Shown here piece after piece: positions 24,344 to 33,759 of a stretch of 64,000 bases of DNA; the stretch's first letter is position 1, and each line of letters starts with the position of its first letter. Both the position numbers and the translations under genes were made by a program. The notes under the pieces are model-generated. The model was not told the origin of the DNA and ran no database searches. It saw only the letters and a program-made list of their open reading frames with translations. Source of the stretch: Actinoplanes sp. TBRC 11911. GTDB taxonomy: Bacteria > Actinomycetota > Actinomycetes > Mycobacteriales > Micromonosporaceae. The stretch covers positions 227,738 through 291,737 of the forward strand of contig NZ_JABBNC010000008.1 in the NCBI RefSeq assembly GCF_012933445.1, given 5' to 3'.

Positions 24344-25393
24344 TCAGATGGTGCTGGCATCTATGACGTAGCGGTAGCGCACCTTGCTACCTCCGTGTTC
24401 GCGAAGGGAGTCGAGGGCGTCGTTGATGCCCTCGGCGGGGATCTGCTCGATCTCGGAGGTGATGCCGTGCTTGACGCAGAAGTCGAGCATCTCCTGGGTT
24501 TCATGGATGCTGCCGATGGCCGACGAGGTGAAGGAGATCCGGGTCAGGATCAGGGAGAACATGCCGATCGACACGGGCCCGTCCGGAGCGCCGAGGTTGA
24601 CGAACGTGCCGTCGAACGCGACCAGCGACAGGAGCTGGTCGAAGTTGAGAGCGGCCGAGACGGTGCAGATGATGATGTCGAAGTATTCGGCGCGTTCGAC
24701 GAAGGTGTCCGGCTCGGCGGTGTTCCGGTAGTCGTCTGCTCCGAAGGCGAAGGCGTCGTCCTTCTTGCTGGTGCCGTGGCTGAGCACGGTGACTTCGGCG
24801 CCGAGGGCATGGGCGAACTTCACCGCGAGGTGGCCCAGGCCGCCCAGGCCGATGATGCCGATCTTGGTGCCCGGGCCCACGTTGAAGTGTCGTAACGGCG
24901 AGTAGACGGTGATGCCGGCGCACATGAGCGGGGCTGCGGCCGCGAGATCGAGGCTGCCTGGGATTCGTACCAGATAGTTCTCGTCGACGACGATCGAGCG
25001 GGAGTAGGTGCCGTATGTCGGCTCGCCCGACTTGTCGTAGCCGTTGTACGTGACGTTGAGATTCCGGCAGTAGTGCTCCATTCCGTTGAGACAGAACCAG
25101 CACGTCCGATCGCTGTCGATGTAGTTCCCGATGCCGACCCGGTCACCGACCTGAAACTTGGTGACCTCGGGGCCGACCTCCGTGACGAGGCCGGTGGACT
25201 CGTGACCGGGGACCATGGGATAGATGCCGGCGCCCCATGCTCCGTCGATTTGGAGCGGGTCGGAGTGGCACACGCCCGTGTAGGCGATGTCGATCCTGAC
25301 GTCGAATCGGCCGGTCTCGCGGCGCGGGATTCGAGTTTTTTCCATACGCCCGGATTTCGCGATGGCGGCGTAGGCGTCAGTCAGCTGGGTCAA
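24344..25393 (-). CDS. zinc-dependent alcohol dehydrogenase (MDR family)
   Basis: 349 residues from TTG 25393, chosen because GAAGGAAAG precedes it; upstream in-frame residues are Arg-rich and unlike the family. The catalytic zinc site includes GVCHSD and GHESTGLV. The structural zinc site is RTCWFCLNGMEHYC, which keeps three of the usual four cysteines. The NAD(P) fold has GIIGLGGLGHLAVKFA. Reduction of aldehydes or oxidation of alcohols is the family reaction. It stands alone with its own terminator, and no regulator is adjacent. Confidence 0.9.
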   Translation of the reverse strand: MTQLTDAYAAIAKSGRMEKTRIPRRETGRFDVRIDIAYTGVCHSDPLQIDGAWGAGIYPMVPGHESTGLVTEVGPEVTKFQVGDRVGIGNYIDSDRTCWFCLNGMEHYCRNLNVTYNGYDKSGEPTYGTYSRSIVVDENYLVRIPGSLDLAAAAPLMCAGITVYSPLRHFNVGPGTKIGIIGLGGLGHLAVKFAHALGAEVTVLSHGTSKKDDAFAFGADDYRNTAEPDTFVERAEYFDIIICTVSAALNFDQLLSLVAFDGTFVNLGAPDGPVSIGMFSLILTRISFTSSAIGSIHETQEMLDFCVKHGITSEIEQIPAEGINDALDSLREHGGSKVRYRYVIDASTI

Positions 25394-25617
25394 CGTTCTT
25401 TCCTTCTGGTGAGTGCGGCGTGGGTCGCCTCCATTCGAGCAGTGACGGTCCATCGGGAGAATGGTTTGGCACGTACCCCCTAGGCTGGTACTCGCAGTGC
25501 GCGCTAATGGGGGTCGGCTCGGTCACATAAATGGTGCGGTGGCAGCCCGCTCGCGCAAGCCTGGAATTCTTCGTGAGAAGTCGAGATTCCGGCCCGGCAC
25601 ACAGGGAGCACAACCCC

Positions 25618-25815
25618 ATGGCCCAGCTCTTCGTCGTCAGTACCACGCGTCCGTATCAGACCCTCAAGGAGATTCCGTGCTCCATCGAGGACGGAGACGC
25701 CATGGCGGCCACCATCAACCGGCAACGTTCGCTCATGGGTCGTCCGGCCATCGCCATCTGCATCCCGGACGCGATCGGCAACAGTGAGTATCGAAGAGAT
25801 CCCAAAAACGGATGA
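25618..25815 (+). CDS. small hypothetical protein
   Basis: 65 residues from ATG 25618 with GGGAG 9 bases upstream. The middle contains PYQTLKEIPCSIEDGDAMAA and a hydrophobic strand GRPAIAICIPDAIG. It is terminated by a hairpin immediately after the stop codon, which supports a real transcript. I do not recognise it. The frame is open further upstream without homology-like features. Confidence 0.4.
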   Translation: MAQLFVVSTTRPYQTLKEIPCSIEDGDAMAATINRQRSLMGRPAIAICIPDAIGNSEYRRDPKNG

Positions 25816-25843
25816 CGGCCGCCCCGGCACCGGAGCGGCCGTC
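25814..25843. terminator. bidirectional hairpin
   Basis: GACGGCCGC and its complement form a 9-bp stem around a 12-base loop. It lies between the small + gene ending at 25815 and the FMN reductase ending at 25851. Confidence 0.75.
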
Positions 25844-25850
25844 GTGACGG

Positions 25851-26438
25851 TCAGGCTCCGGCGCGCGCGATCCGCATGGCGTTGGACCAGCGGATCAGTT
25901 GGTCGAGTTCTCTCGTGAGCTCATCCTCGCGGTGCCCTCGCGGGGTGAACGTCGTGAGGTTGTCTTCCCACTCGGTCATGACATCGAACGTGACCTGGGC
26001 GCGCACGTGGGCGATCTGTAGCTCGGCCATCATCCCGCGCAGGTGGTCGATGGCGTGGGCACCGCCAGCCGTCGCGCCATAGCCGATGAACCCGGCCGCC
26101 TTATTGTTCCACTCGGCGTACAGGTAATCGATGGCGTTCTTGAGCGCGCCGGAGGTGCTGCGATTGTATTCGGGGGTGACGAACAGGTAGCCGTCAAATC
26201 GGGCGATTCTCGCGGCCCAGGTCTTGGTGTGGTCGTTCTGATACCGGTTGGCCACTGGCGAGTTGACCTCGTCGAGGAGGGGCAGCTCGTAGTCCCGCAA
26301 GTCGACGATCTCGAACTGGGCGTCGTCGCGCTTCGAGGCACGGTCGTACACCCACTGAGCGACGGCCTCGCCTCGGCGGCCGGGCCTGGTGCTACCGAGG
26401 ATGATCGCAATTCTCGGGGAGGTGATTGCTTGAGTCAC
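25851..26438 (-). CDS. NAD(P)H-dependent FMN reductase
   Basis: 195 residues, flavodoxin-like fold. The FMN phosphate loop is ILGSTRPGRRGEAVAQ, and the second flavin contact is FVTPEYNRSTSGALKNAIDY, both diagnostic of the NADPH-dependent FMN reductase family (ArsH/YhdA/SsuE-like). It starts at GTG 26438 without a visible ribosome-binding site and may be leaderless. It is downstream of an MmyB-type regulator and its relic, so it may once have been controlled by that kind of regulator. Confidence 0.9.
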   Translation of the reverse strand: MTQAITSPRIAIILGSTRPGRRGEAVAQWVYDRASKRDDAQFEIVDLRDYELPLLDEVNSPVANRYQNDHTKTWAARIARFDGYLFVTPEYNRSTSGALKNAIDYLYAEWNNKAAGFIGYGATAGGAHAIDHLRGMMAELQIAHVRAQVTFDVMTEWEDNLTTFTPRGHREDELTRELDQLIRWSNAMRIARAGA

Positions 26439-26490
26439 GTACCGACGCTAAGACCTTCCGGGGAACGCAACCAGGCATCGTTTGTATACG

Positions 26491-26892
26491 TCAGCGGACC
26501 AGCCGGGACAGCCGCTCGGCGGACAGCTGGTCGCTGCGCGCCGGTTGCATCAGGACGAGGCGCTGGGTGGAGATCGTGCTCCGTACCACCGTCGTTTCCA
26601 GATCGATCCTGCCGACGTCGTCGTGCTCGATCCGCTTCGGAGCACAGGGTTCCGCGGTGGCTCGGTGCTCAGCCCACGTCCGCGCGAAATAGTCGCTCAC
26701 GGCCAGTAACCGGTGCCAAAGCTCCAGTGCATCGGTGTTCTCGCATTGCGGCGCGAGGGTGACGCGCAGATCGGCCACCAGGGAGTGGCTTGTGCTCTCG
26801 TGCCGCGCCGTCGGCTCCACCGAATCCCGCCAGCGGGGCTCGGTGAACCAGCGCCACAACATGTTGGATCGAGGCCATTCGGCGGAGGCCAT
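26491..26892 (-). pseudogene. headless MmyB-like regulator fragment
   Basis: 133 residues matching only the C-terminal ligand domain of MmyB-like XRE regulators. It shows MLWRWFTEPRWRD, VADLRVTLAPQCEN, LLAVSDYFARTWAEH, then a degenerate end. The helix-turn-helix part is absent, and only 40 bases separate it from the end of the intact regulator at 26933. It is most simply a truncated duplicate or deletion product. A functional DNA-binding-free partner protein is possible but less likely. Confidence 0.7.
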
Positions 26893-26932
26893 CGGGCCGG
26901 CGTCCCTCCAACGTGGTCGGCATGGCGTGACT

Positions 26933-27784
26933 CTATGCCGGAGACCCGGCGCCCGTTCCGGTTACCAGAAAACGTAGCCTCTCCTCGGACGGTGAGCCCA
27001 CATCGGGGGTGTAGGCCGAGATGAACGCACCGTCGGCCCCGGGGATGGGCAGGGTTTCCCAGTTCACCGTGATCACTCCGACGGCCTCGTGGAGGAATTG
27101 CTTCCGGCCGTGACCGTGCTGGTAGAGCCGATAGTCGGCCCACATCCGCGCGAAGTCGGCGGACGCTGTTTTCAGCACGCCGACCAGCCGCTCCAGTTCG
27201 TCATCCTGGACGTGGGGGTTGCGGTTGGCGCGCAGTGCCGCGACTGCTTCGGCCGCGACCTCCTCCCACTGCGGAAACAGCACCCGGGTCCGCGGGTCGA
27301 GGAACAGCCATCGCACGATGTTGCGCTCGGCGACTGGCATCGCGTCGAAGTCGGCCGACAGAATCCGCGCCGCCCGATTGGAGAGGAGCACGTCAAGCCT
27401 GCGACTCAGGAGGAGTGCGGGGATCGGGTCCATCGATGCGACAAGTGTCTGCAGGGCGGCGCGGGGGCGCGCCGTCACCGGGGGTTGACGCCGGCCCGGG
27501 AACCGATGCGGAACGACCAGCGCGCGGAGGTGCTGGCGTTCCAGCGAATCCAGGTGCAGCGCGTCCTCGATCGCGGTGAGCACCTGGTCGGAGACCACAC
27601 CGACACGACCCTGTTCGAGGCGGGCGTAGTAGTCGACGCTGACGCCGGACAGGGCCGCCACCTCCGCACGCCGTAGGCCCCGCGCCCGCCGCTGCACGGG
27701 TGACTGTGGCAAGCCGACGGAAGCAGGGTCGATCGCCGCTCTCCGCGACATCAAAAAGGCCCGCAACTCACCACTCGCAACCAT
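26933..27784 (-). CDS. MmyB-like XRE-family transcriptional regulator
   Basis: 283 residues from ATG 27784; a start eight codons earlier is possible. The XRE helix-turn-helix contains RARGLRRAEVAALSGVSVDY and YARLEQGRVG. The MmyB ligand domain follows (IPALLLSRRLDVLLSNRAA, NIVRWLFLDPRTRVLFPQWE, SADFARMWADYRLYQHGHG). It is divergent from the VOC-family gene at 28009 and is the intact paralogue of the fragment just downstream. A second, more distant paralogue is at 13452-14276. Confidence 0.9.
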   Translation of the reverse strand: MVASGELRAFLMSRRAAIDPASVGLPQSPVQRRARGLRRAEVAALSGVSVDYYARLEQGRVGVVSDQVLTAIEDALHLDSLERQHLRALVVPHRFPGRRQPPVTARPRAALQTLVASMDPIPALLLSRRLDVLLSNRAARILSADFDAMPVAERNIVRWLFLDPRTRVLFPQWEEVAAEAVAALRANRNPHVQDDELERLVGVLKTASADFARMWADYRLYQHGHGRKQFLHEAVGVITVNWETLPIPGADGAFISAYTPDVGSPSEERLRFLVTGTGAGSPA

Positions 27785-28008
27785 GACAGAATTATTTCGC
27801 GAGGCCACCGGGACAGCGAGAGCGACGACTATTAGTTAGCTCACGGTCGAGTTCCCGCTCGATGATCGATCGGGCTGAAGCCCCAGAATGACGAGCCCCT
27901 TAGCTGGTCCTGCCAGTGCCTGTTAAGCAGCCCGAACCGGTGGGACGCCGTGCCAAAGTTGAGCTGGTGCGAACATCTCTGCCCGGCCGACACAATGAGG
28001 AGAATGAG

Positions 28009-28410
28009 ATGACGACCGCTGCGGCTCGGCTCGATCACATTGCTTTCCTAGTGCCCGACTTACCGACCGCGATCACCGCGTGGGAAAGCATGTTCGGAAT
28101 TTCCTTCGGTGCTGTTTCAAAACGGACCATGCAGCTCCGTCACGATGGCAAGGTGATCGACACGGTCGTGCACAACGCATTCGCGTCGATCGGCAGGATG
28201 TCGGTCGAACTGCTCGAAGCGAGCGGCGACGACGTCCTCGGCGGCGACCAGCCATACGGCTTCCACCACGTCGGCGTGCGCGCGGCCCATCTGGAAGCCG
28301 GCGGCGAAGCCGGCCTCGTGGAGCACGAAAGCATTTTCGCGGGTGGCCGGCGCCTGGCCTGGTTCGCGGGCACGCCCTCGATGCCAGGAGTGCGCGTCGA
28401 AGTGGCCTGA
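28009..28410 (+). CDS. VOC-family (glyoxalase-like) protein
   Basis: 133 residues from ATG 28009, preceded by GAGGAG. The beta-alpha-beta-beta-beta start LDHIAFLVPDLPTAITAWES and the second-half HHVGVRAAHLEAGG show a two-module vicinal-oxygen-chelate fold. Candidate metal ligands are His (LDHIAF), Glu (VELLEA) and His (FHHVGV). VOC proteins include lyases, isomerases and antibiotic-binding proteins; the substrate is unknown. It is divergent from the MmyB-like regulator. Confidence 0.85.
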   Translation: MTTAAARLDHIAFLVPDLPTAITAWESMFGISFGAVSKRTMQLRHDGKVIDTVVHNAFASIGRMSVELLEASGDDVLGGDQPYGFHHVGVRAAHLEAGGEAGLVEHESIFAGGRRLAWFAGTPSMPGVRVEVA

Positions 28411-28426
28411 GGGGCACGAGAGCGCC

Positions 28427-28462
28427 GGAGCCGCCCCCGGCAAGTGCGTCGGAGGCGGCTCC
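28427..28462. terminator. bidirectional hairpin terminator
   Basis: GGAGCCGCC and its complement form a 9-bp stem. It lies between the convergent VOC gene (ends 28410) and M6 protease gene (ends 28477). Confidence 0.8.
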
Positions 28463-28476
28463 AGGGCGGGAAAGCC

Positions 28477-30495
28477 CTACTTAGTGACGCGGCACGTCTT
28501 GGTCACCGTCTTCGACGGGTCGCTCACCGACGTCGCCGTCAGGTGCACGACGCCCGCGTTGGAAGCGGAAGCCGTCGCGGCCACCGCCACCTTGACCTTC
28601 GCCGTGCCGCCGAACTTCGCCGTGGCCAGCGCGTTGGGCAGGACCGCCTGCCACCCGTTGCCGGTCACCGTGCTCGAAAGCCGGTATACGTCGGACGTCA
28701 GGAACTTGGTCGCGTCCTCCGGGTGTGCCTGCCCACCGGACGAGTACACACCGGTGTTGGTCAGGTCGAACGCGCAGGACACCCCCTTCTTGGTGGGCTG
28801 CCCGTCGGTGGCCACCGAGCCGTTGCTCAGCGCCACCCCGTGCGTCGACGGCCCACCGGCACCGTCCAGCGACTGGATGGCCACCGTGTACGACAGCACG
28901 CCTTCCTTGTCACGCTGCATGTCCAGGATGTAGAAGTGCAGCCGGTTCTGGGTGTCGGTGTACTCGTACTCGCTGCCCGAGCGGCTACCGGCGTGGAACA
29001 ACGCGTCCGACAACTGCCGGTAGTCACCGATAGTGATCTTCTGAGCCGTACCGTCCGGGCGGTAGAAGTCGATCAGGTTGAGGTCCTGCGGGTTGGCGTC
29101 GATCGTCCACTGGAACGGCGCGCTGTCGGCGTTCTTCGTCTTGCTGATCATCACGCCGTGGTCGGGCTGGTACGAGTCCGCGCCCATCCGGTCGATCACT
29201 TCGAGCGTGTAGTTGTTGAAGTTACCGCCGTCGCACATCGGGTCCTCGTTGACGTTGCACGGGGTTTCCCGGTCGGCGTTCATCGCCACGTTGACGCCCA
29301 TGAGCCCGTTGCCGGGGTCCACCGCACGTGAGGTGATCTTCGCGACGATGAGGCCGGAGCCGGCCAGCGCCTCGCGCGACAACCGCAGCACGTTCTTCTC
29401 GTCGACGAGCCCGATCTTCGCCTTGTCCCGCAGCGTGTGCAGCGAACCCATCGAACCGCCCTGCACCGAGGGGATCTGCCATCGGGTGTGCGGTCCGCCG
29501 GGCCCGTTGAACGATCCCCGGGACATCATGCTGAACGGTCCCGTGTAGTCGCGGCGGGCGGGCACGCTGAACGGATTGTTGTAGTTGTCGCCGATCGACA
29601 GCAGGTGACTGAGCTCGTGCGCGTACGTGCCCATGCCGGAGCTCTCCGCCTGGGTGGACGATCCGCCGCCGGCGTTGGGCCAGATCGTCGACGCCGACGC
29701 CCAGGACGTCCAGTCCACGTACCGGGTTTTGGCGTAGTTAGGCATGGTCGCGTCCGGCGGCCCGAAGTTCTCCGGAATGGCGTCCTTGTTGAACTTCATC
29801 TCGCCGAACTCCTGCCAGGTGGACGACTCGTCCTGCCCGGCCGAGAGGATGAAGACCAGTTCGTACTTGGCCGCTTCCTCGGCGCCGACGGCGTTGCGCC
29901 ACAGCGCCAGCCCGTCGGTGCGGATGTTCTTGTTACAGGTGTCCGCGGGCGGGCACATCCCCGGGTTCATGTCGTTGGTGATGCCGTACTGGTATGACTT
30001 CGACGGCAGCGTGTACACGCCGAAGCTGGTGAGGTCGACGCCGTAGCGGCCGCCGGAGTCCTCCATCCAGTACTCGTGCATGGTGTGGCCACCGTTGAGC
30101 GTCTGCGGCTTGTTCAGCAGGTCACGGTAGAAGCCGGGCACCGCGTCCTTGCTGAGGCCGGACGCCGACGGCTGCGGGTTGCCGAAGATCGTCGACCGGG
30201 CCCGCTGGGTGACCACGAACGGCTCGTCCGGGTAGTCCAGCGTGACCAGCGCGATGTTGAAGTTGCGAACCGAGCCGCGGACGCTCGGGTTGGCCCAGTC
30301 GGTGCCGGGCGGCGCCGTGAAGTCCGCGGTGGTCATGTCGTCCGGGTTTTCCCAGTTCTGCGGGTCGAGCACCTTGAACGGCCCGCTGGCCGGGTCGGGC
30401 GCCGCCGACGCGGGCGCGCCCGGGAGTGTGCACACCCCGATCGTCACGAGGCTGGCCGCCGCCGCGGCCAGCAGTCTCTTGGTCAAGCGCATCAA
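28477..30495 (-). CDS. secreted M6-family (immune inhibitor A-like) metalloprotease
   Basis: 672 residues with a Sec signal peptide (KRLLAAAAASLVTIGV, cleavage near ASA). The zinc site is AHELSHLLSIGDN (residues ~291-303), an HExxH motif followed by a downstream acidic residue, in an M6-type domain that also shows ALVTLDYPDEPF and MHEYWMEDSGGRYGVD. The C-terminal third is beta-rich and probably binds substrate. It is a secreted endopeptidase. It lies directly downstream of the peptide importer operon on the same strand (90-bp gap), so the organism could take up the products of its own proteolysis. Confidence 0.88.
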   Translation of the reverse strand: MMRLTKRLLAAAAASLVTIGVCTLPGAPASAAPDPASGPFKVLDPQNWENPDDMTTADFTAPPGTDWANPSVRGSVRNFNIALVTLDYPDEPFVVTQRARSTIFGNPQPSASGLSKDAVPGFYRDLLNKPQTLNGGHTMHEYWMEDSGGRYGVDLTSFGVYTLPSKSYQYGITNDMNPGMCPPADTCNKNIRTDGLALWRNAVGAEEAAKYELVFILSAGQDESSTWQEFGEMKFNKDAIPENFGPPDATMPNYAKTRYVDWTSWASASTIWPNAGGGSSTQAESSGMGTYAHELSHLLSIGDNYNNPFSVPARRDYTGPFSMMSRGSFNGPGGPHTRWQIPSVQGGSMGSLHTLRDKAKIGLVDEKNVLRLSREALAGSGLIVAKITSRAVDPGNGLMGVNVAMNADRETPCNVNEDPMCDGGNFNNYTLEVIDRMGADSYQPDHGVMISKTKNADSAPFQWTIDANPQDLNLIDFYRPDGTAQKITIGDYRQLSDALFHAGSRSGSEYEYTDTQNRLHFYILDMQRDKEGVLSYTVAIQSLDGAGGPSTHGVALSNGSVATDGQPTKKGVSCAFDLTNTGVYSSGGQAHPEDATKFLTSDVYRLSSTVTGNGWQAVLPNALATAKFGGTAKVKVAVAATASASNAGVVHLTATSVSDPSKTVTKTCRVTK

Positions 30496-30585
30496 ACACC
30501 TCTTGTTCGCAGGGCGGGTGCGCCGACCGTATAACTGATCAAGCTGATAGTTACATGTACATGTGTCGCAGCATTCCGGCGCGGC

Positions 30586-31857
30586 TTACGACGGGTGATG
30601 GAGATGGCACGCGACGTGCCCGGACCCGCCCGGAGACGGCAGCAGGCGGGGCTCCACCGGCGACGCGAACCCCACCACCACCTTCCCGTCGCGCACGGAC
30701 ATCGACGTCACGCCGCGCCACAAAGGGTCGTCCGGCGCGTCCGCGCGCGCGTCGTTCAGAACCGTCAGGACGTCGGACGCGGTGTGCAGGCGACCGGGCG
30801 CGACCACAACGTCGCCGACCGGCGAGAACTCCAGATCCGGGAAATCCGCGAAAACCCGGGATTCCTGCTCGTACGCCGAAGCGCCCAGCCGCGTCCACCG
30901 ATCCTCGAGATGTGCTCGCAGGTCCCGCCCCGTCCACCCGCACGGCTCGAACGCCACCGGGCACCGCGGATGGAACGCACACCCGGCGGGCGGCCGGGAC
31001 GCGTCCGGGATCTCGCCGCGCGGCAGGTCGCGCGGCGCCGACCGGGACGGGTCCGGCACCGGAACGGCCTTCAGCAGCGCCTTCGTGTACGGATGCCGCG
31101 GCTGTTCGAAGATGGACGCGACCGAGCCGATCTCGACGATCCGCCCGAGGTACATGATGGCGATCCGATCACAGAACAGCTTCGCCGTGGCCAGATCGTG
31201 GGTGATGTACACGTACGTGAGGTCGAGGCGGTCGCGCAACGACGCCATCAGCTCGATGGTCCGCGCCCGCACGCTCATGTCGAGCATGGACACCGGCTCG
31301 TCGGCCACGATCAGCGAGGGGTCGAGGATGGCCGCGCGCGCCAGCACCGCCCGCTGCTTCTGCCCGCCGGACAGGTCGGACGGGTACGCCGAGTAGTACC
31401 GCTCGGCCGGCGCCAACCCCACCAATTCCAAGGCTTCCAGTACGCGCGTACGGGTCTCGGCCTCGCCGGAGGTCAGTTTGTGGATCTTCAGCGGGTGCCC
31501 GATCGCGGTACCCAGATCCATCGCGGGGTTGAGCGCGGCGTGCGGATCCTGGAACACCATCTGCATCCGGCGCCGCAGCGGCCGGATCCGGCGTTCCGGC
31601 AGCCCGGCCAGCTCGGTGCCGTCGAAGCGGATGCTGCCGGCGGTCGCGGGCACCAGCCCGAGCAGCGCCCGGCCGAGCGTGGTCTTGCCGCTGCCGGACT
31701 CGCCGACCAGCCCGAGCACCTCGCCGCGCCGCAGCGTCAGGTCGACGCCGTCGACCGCCCGGACCACCGCCGAGCCCCGGCCGGTCAGCCGGCTCAGCGC
31801 GCCGCCGCGCAGCGTGAAGTGCACCGAGAGCTTGGAGACCTCAACGAGCGTCGACAC
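30586..31857 (-). CDS. peptide ABC importer ATPase (OppF/DppF-like)
   Basis: 423 residues from GTG 31857, overlapping the previous ATPase gene by 17 bases. Walker A is GESGSGKTTLG, the signature is LSGGQKQRAVLAR, and Walker B is LIVADEPVSMLD. The C-terminal oligopeptide-transporter extension has CAFHPRCPVAFEPCGW, where cysteines could bind an Fe-S cluster as in DppD/DppF proteins. An extra ~90-residue tail beyond the usual length is predicted to be loosely folded. It is the last gene of the importer operon. Confidence 0.92.
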   Translation of the reverse strand: MSTLVEVSKLSVHFTLRGGALSRLTGRGSAVVRAVDGVDLTLRRGEVLGLVGESGSGKTTLGRALLGLVPATAGSIRFDGTELAGLPERRIRPLRRRMQMVFQDPHAALNPAMDLGTAIGHPLKIHKLTSGEAETRTRVLEALELVGLAPAERYYSAYPSDLSGGQKQRAVLARAAILDPSLIVADEPVSMLDMSVRARTIELMASLRDRLDLTYVYITHDLATAKLFCDRIAIMYLGRIVEIGSVASIFEQPRHPYTKALLKAVPVPDPSRSAPRDLPRGEIPDASRPPAGCAFHPRCPVAFEPCGWTGRDLRAHLEDRWTRLGASAYEQESRVFADFPDLEFSPVGDVVVAPGRLHTASDVLTVLNDARADAPDDPLWRGVTSMSVRDGKVVVGFASPVEPRLLPSPGGSGHVACHLHHPS

Positions 31858-32797
31858 GGGACCCCCTGAGCCAGCATTCGACCCGCCGGCCGTCGGCGAG
31901 ACGCGACGTGAGCGGGTCCTGCGACGAACAGATCGGCATGACGTCCGGGCAGCGCGGATGGAACCGGCACCCGCTCGGCGGATCGACCAGGTCGGGTGGC
32001 GCGCCGCCGATGGAATGCAGCTCCGACGTGGCCAGCGAGATCGTCGAGCGCAGCAGCTCGCGCGTGTACGGGTGCGACGGGTCGCGGAACACGGTCCGCA
32101 CGTCGCCCTGCTCGACGATGCGGCCCGCGTACATGACCGCGACCCGGTCGCACGTCTCGGCCACCACGCCGAGGTCGTGCGTGATGAGCAGCAGTGCCAT
32201 CTGATAGGTCACCCGCAACTCCGACAGCATCGCCAGGATCTGCCCCTCCACCAGCACGTCCAGCGCCGTGGTCGGCTCGTCCGCGATGACCAGGGCCGGG
32301 CGCAGCACCAGGGTCAGCGCGACCATGATGCGCTGCCGCATGCCGCCGGAGAACTCGTGCGGGTACTGCTGGTAGCGCGACGGCGGGATGCCGACGTCGC
32401 GCAGCGCCGCGAGGGCCCGCTTCTCGCGCTGCGCCTTCGAGACTCCCGGGTCGTGCACCTTCAGCAGCTCGGTGAAGTGCTCGCTGATGCGCATGAGCGG
32501 GTCGAGCCGGGTCATCGGTTCCTGGAACACCAGGCCGACCTCGCTGCCCCGGCGCCGGCGCAGCTCCCGCGCGTCGACCGGTTCGCCGCGCAGCGTCACG
32601 TCACCGTCCATCTGCGCGCCGTCCGGGAGCAGCCCGAGCAAGCCCTTGCCCAATGTGGACTTGCCGGAACCGGACTCGCCCACCAGGCCGACGACCTCAC
32701 CGGCCCCGATCGCCAGGTCGACGCCGTCGACGGCCCGGACCGGGCCGCGTGAGCTGCCATACCAGACTCGCAGGCCGCGTACGTCCAGAACGGTCAT
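31841..32797 (-). CDS. peptide ABC importer ATPase (OppD/DppD-like)
   Basis: 318 residues from ATG 32797; an in-frame extension upstream is only the shadow of the permease gene. Walker A is GESGSGKSTLGKG, the signature is FSGGMRQRIMVAL, and Walker B is ALVIADEPTTALD. The C-terminal extension has CRFHPRCPDVMPIC, the cysteine set seen in DppD. It overlaps the permease gene by 4 bases. Confidence 0.93.
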   Translation of the reverse strand: MTVLDVRGLRVWYGSSRGPVRAVDGVDLAIGAGEVVGLVGESGSGKSTLGKGLLGLLPDGAQMDGDVTLRGEPVDARELRRRRGSEVGLVFQEPMTRLDPLMRISEHFTELLKVHDPGVSKAQREKRALAALRDVGIPPSRYQQYPHEFSGGMRQRIMVALTLVLRPALVIADEPTTALDVLVEGQILAMLSELRVTYQMALLLITHDLGVVAETCDRVAVMYAGRIVEQGDVRTVFRDPSHPYTRELLRSTISLATSELHSIGGAPPDLVDPPSGCRFHPRCPDVMPICSSQDPLTSRLADGRRVECWLRGSRVDAR

Positions 32798-33759
32798 CGG
32801 GGCTCCTTGGCGGCGAGAACGGGCGCCTGCGTGGACGCGGAACGGCCGGGCAGCAGGAAGGCGAACGCCCGGCGCCGGCGCAGCGTCGGGTTCAGCACCT
32901 CGTTGAGCCCCTCCCCCAGGATGGTGAGCGCGACCACCAGCACGGTGATGGCCAGGCCCGGGTACAGCGCGGTCCACCAGATGCCGGCGTTCGCGTCGGA
33001 GACCGCCCGCTGCAGGTCGTACCCCCACTCGGCGGCCTCGGTGGGCTGGATGCCGTAGCCGAGGAAGCCCAGCCCGGCCAGCGTCAGGATCGCGTCGCCG
33101 GCGTTGAGGGTGGCGACCACCGGCACGCTCTGCACGACGTTGGCGAGCAGGTACCGCACGATGATGGTGCGCGGCTTGGCCCCGATCACCCGGGCGGCCT
33201 CCACATAGGGCAGTTCCCGGGCGCTCATCGTCGAACCTCGTACCACCCGGAAGTATTGCGGCACGTAGACCACGGTGATGGCCAGCGCGGTCGTCACCAC
33301 GCCGCTGCCGATCGCGTCGGAGAGCAGGAACGACAACACGATGGCCAGCAACAGGTACGGGAAGGCGAACAGCGCGTCCATCAGCAATACCAGCACGCGG
33401 TCCAGCCAGCCGCCCACGAACCCGGAGATCAGGCCCAGCGCCACCCCGATGATCAGCGAGAAGACCACGGCGAGGACGACCACCTCCAGTGCCGTGCGGG
33501 CCCCCCAGATCACCCGGGACAGCACGTCGAGCGACTGCACCGTGGTCCCGAACGGATGGTCACCGGACGGATGGCCGAGCTTCGGGAAACGGGTCCCGTC
33601 GCTGCGGTACTGGTCGAAGTCGTACGGGGCGATCAGGGGTGCCGCAAGCGCGACCAAAGTGAAGACCAGGACCGTCGCACCGCCGATGTAGAGCAGCCAG
33701 CGGGGCACCGCCCCGGTGGACCGGACGGTGGCGAGAGTCCGGCGGAATCGACCGGCCAT
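32794..33759 (-). CDS. peptide ABC importer permease (OppC/DppC-like)
   Basis: 321 residues, about six membrane segments. The binding-protein-dependent transport signature (EAA loop) reads YVEAARVIGAKPRTIIVRYL. The periplasmic loop after the first helix has GHPSGDHPFGTTVQSLDVLS, typical of DppC/OppC (HPFGTD...D). It overlaps its partner permease by one base. Confidence 0.93.
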   Translation of the reverse strand: MAGRFRRTLATVRSTGAVPRWLLYIGGATVLVFTLVALAAPLIAPYDFDQYRSDGTRFPKLGHPSGDHPFGTTVQSLDVLSRVIWGARTALEVVVLAVVFSLIIGVALGLISGFVGGWLDRVLVLLMDALFAFPYLLLAIVLSFLLSDAIGSGVVTTALAITVVYVPQYFRVVRGSTMSARELPYVEAARVIGAKPRTIIVRYLLANVVQSVPVVATLNAGDAILTLAGLGFLGYGIQPTEAAEWGYDLQRAVSDANAGIWWTALYPGLAITVLVVALTILGEGLNEVLNPTLRRRRAFAFLLPGRSASTQAPVLAAKEPR

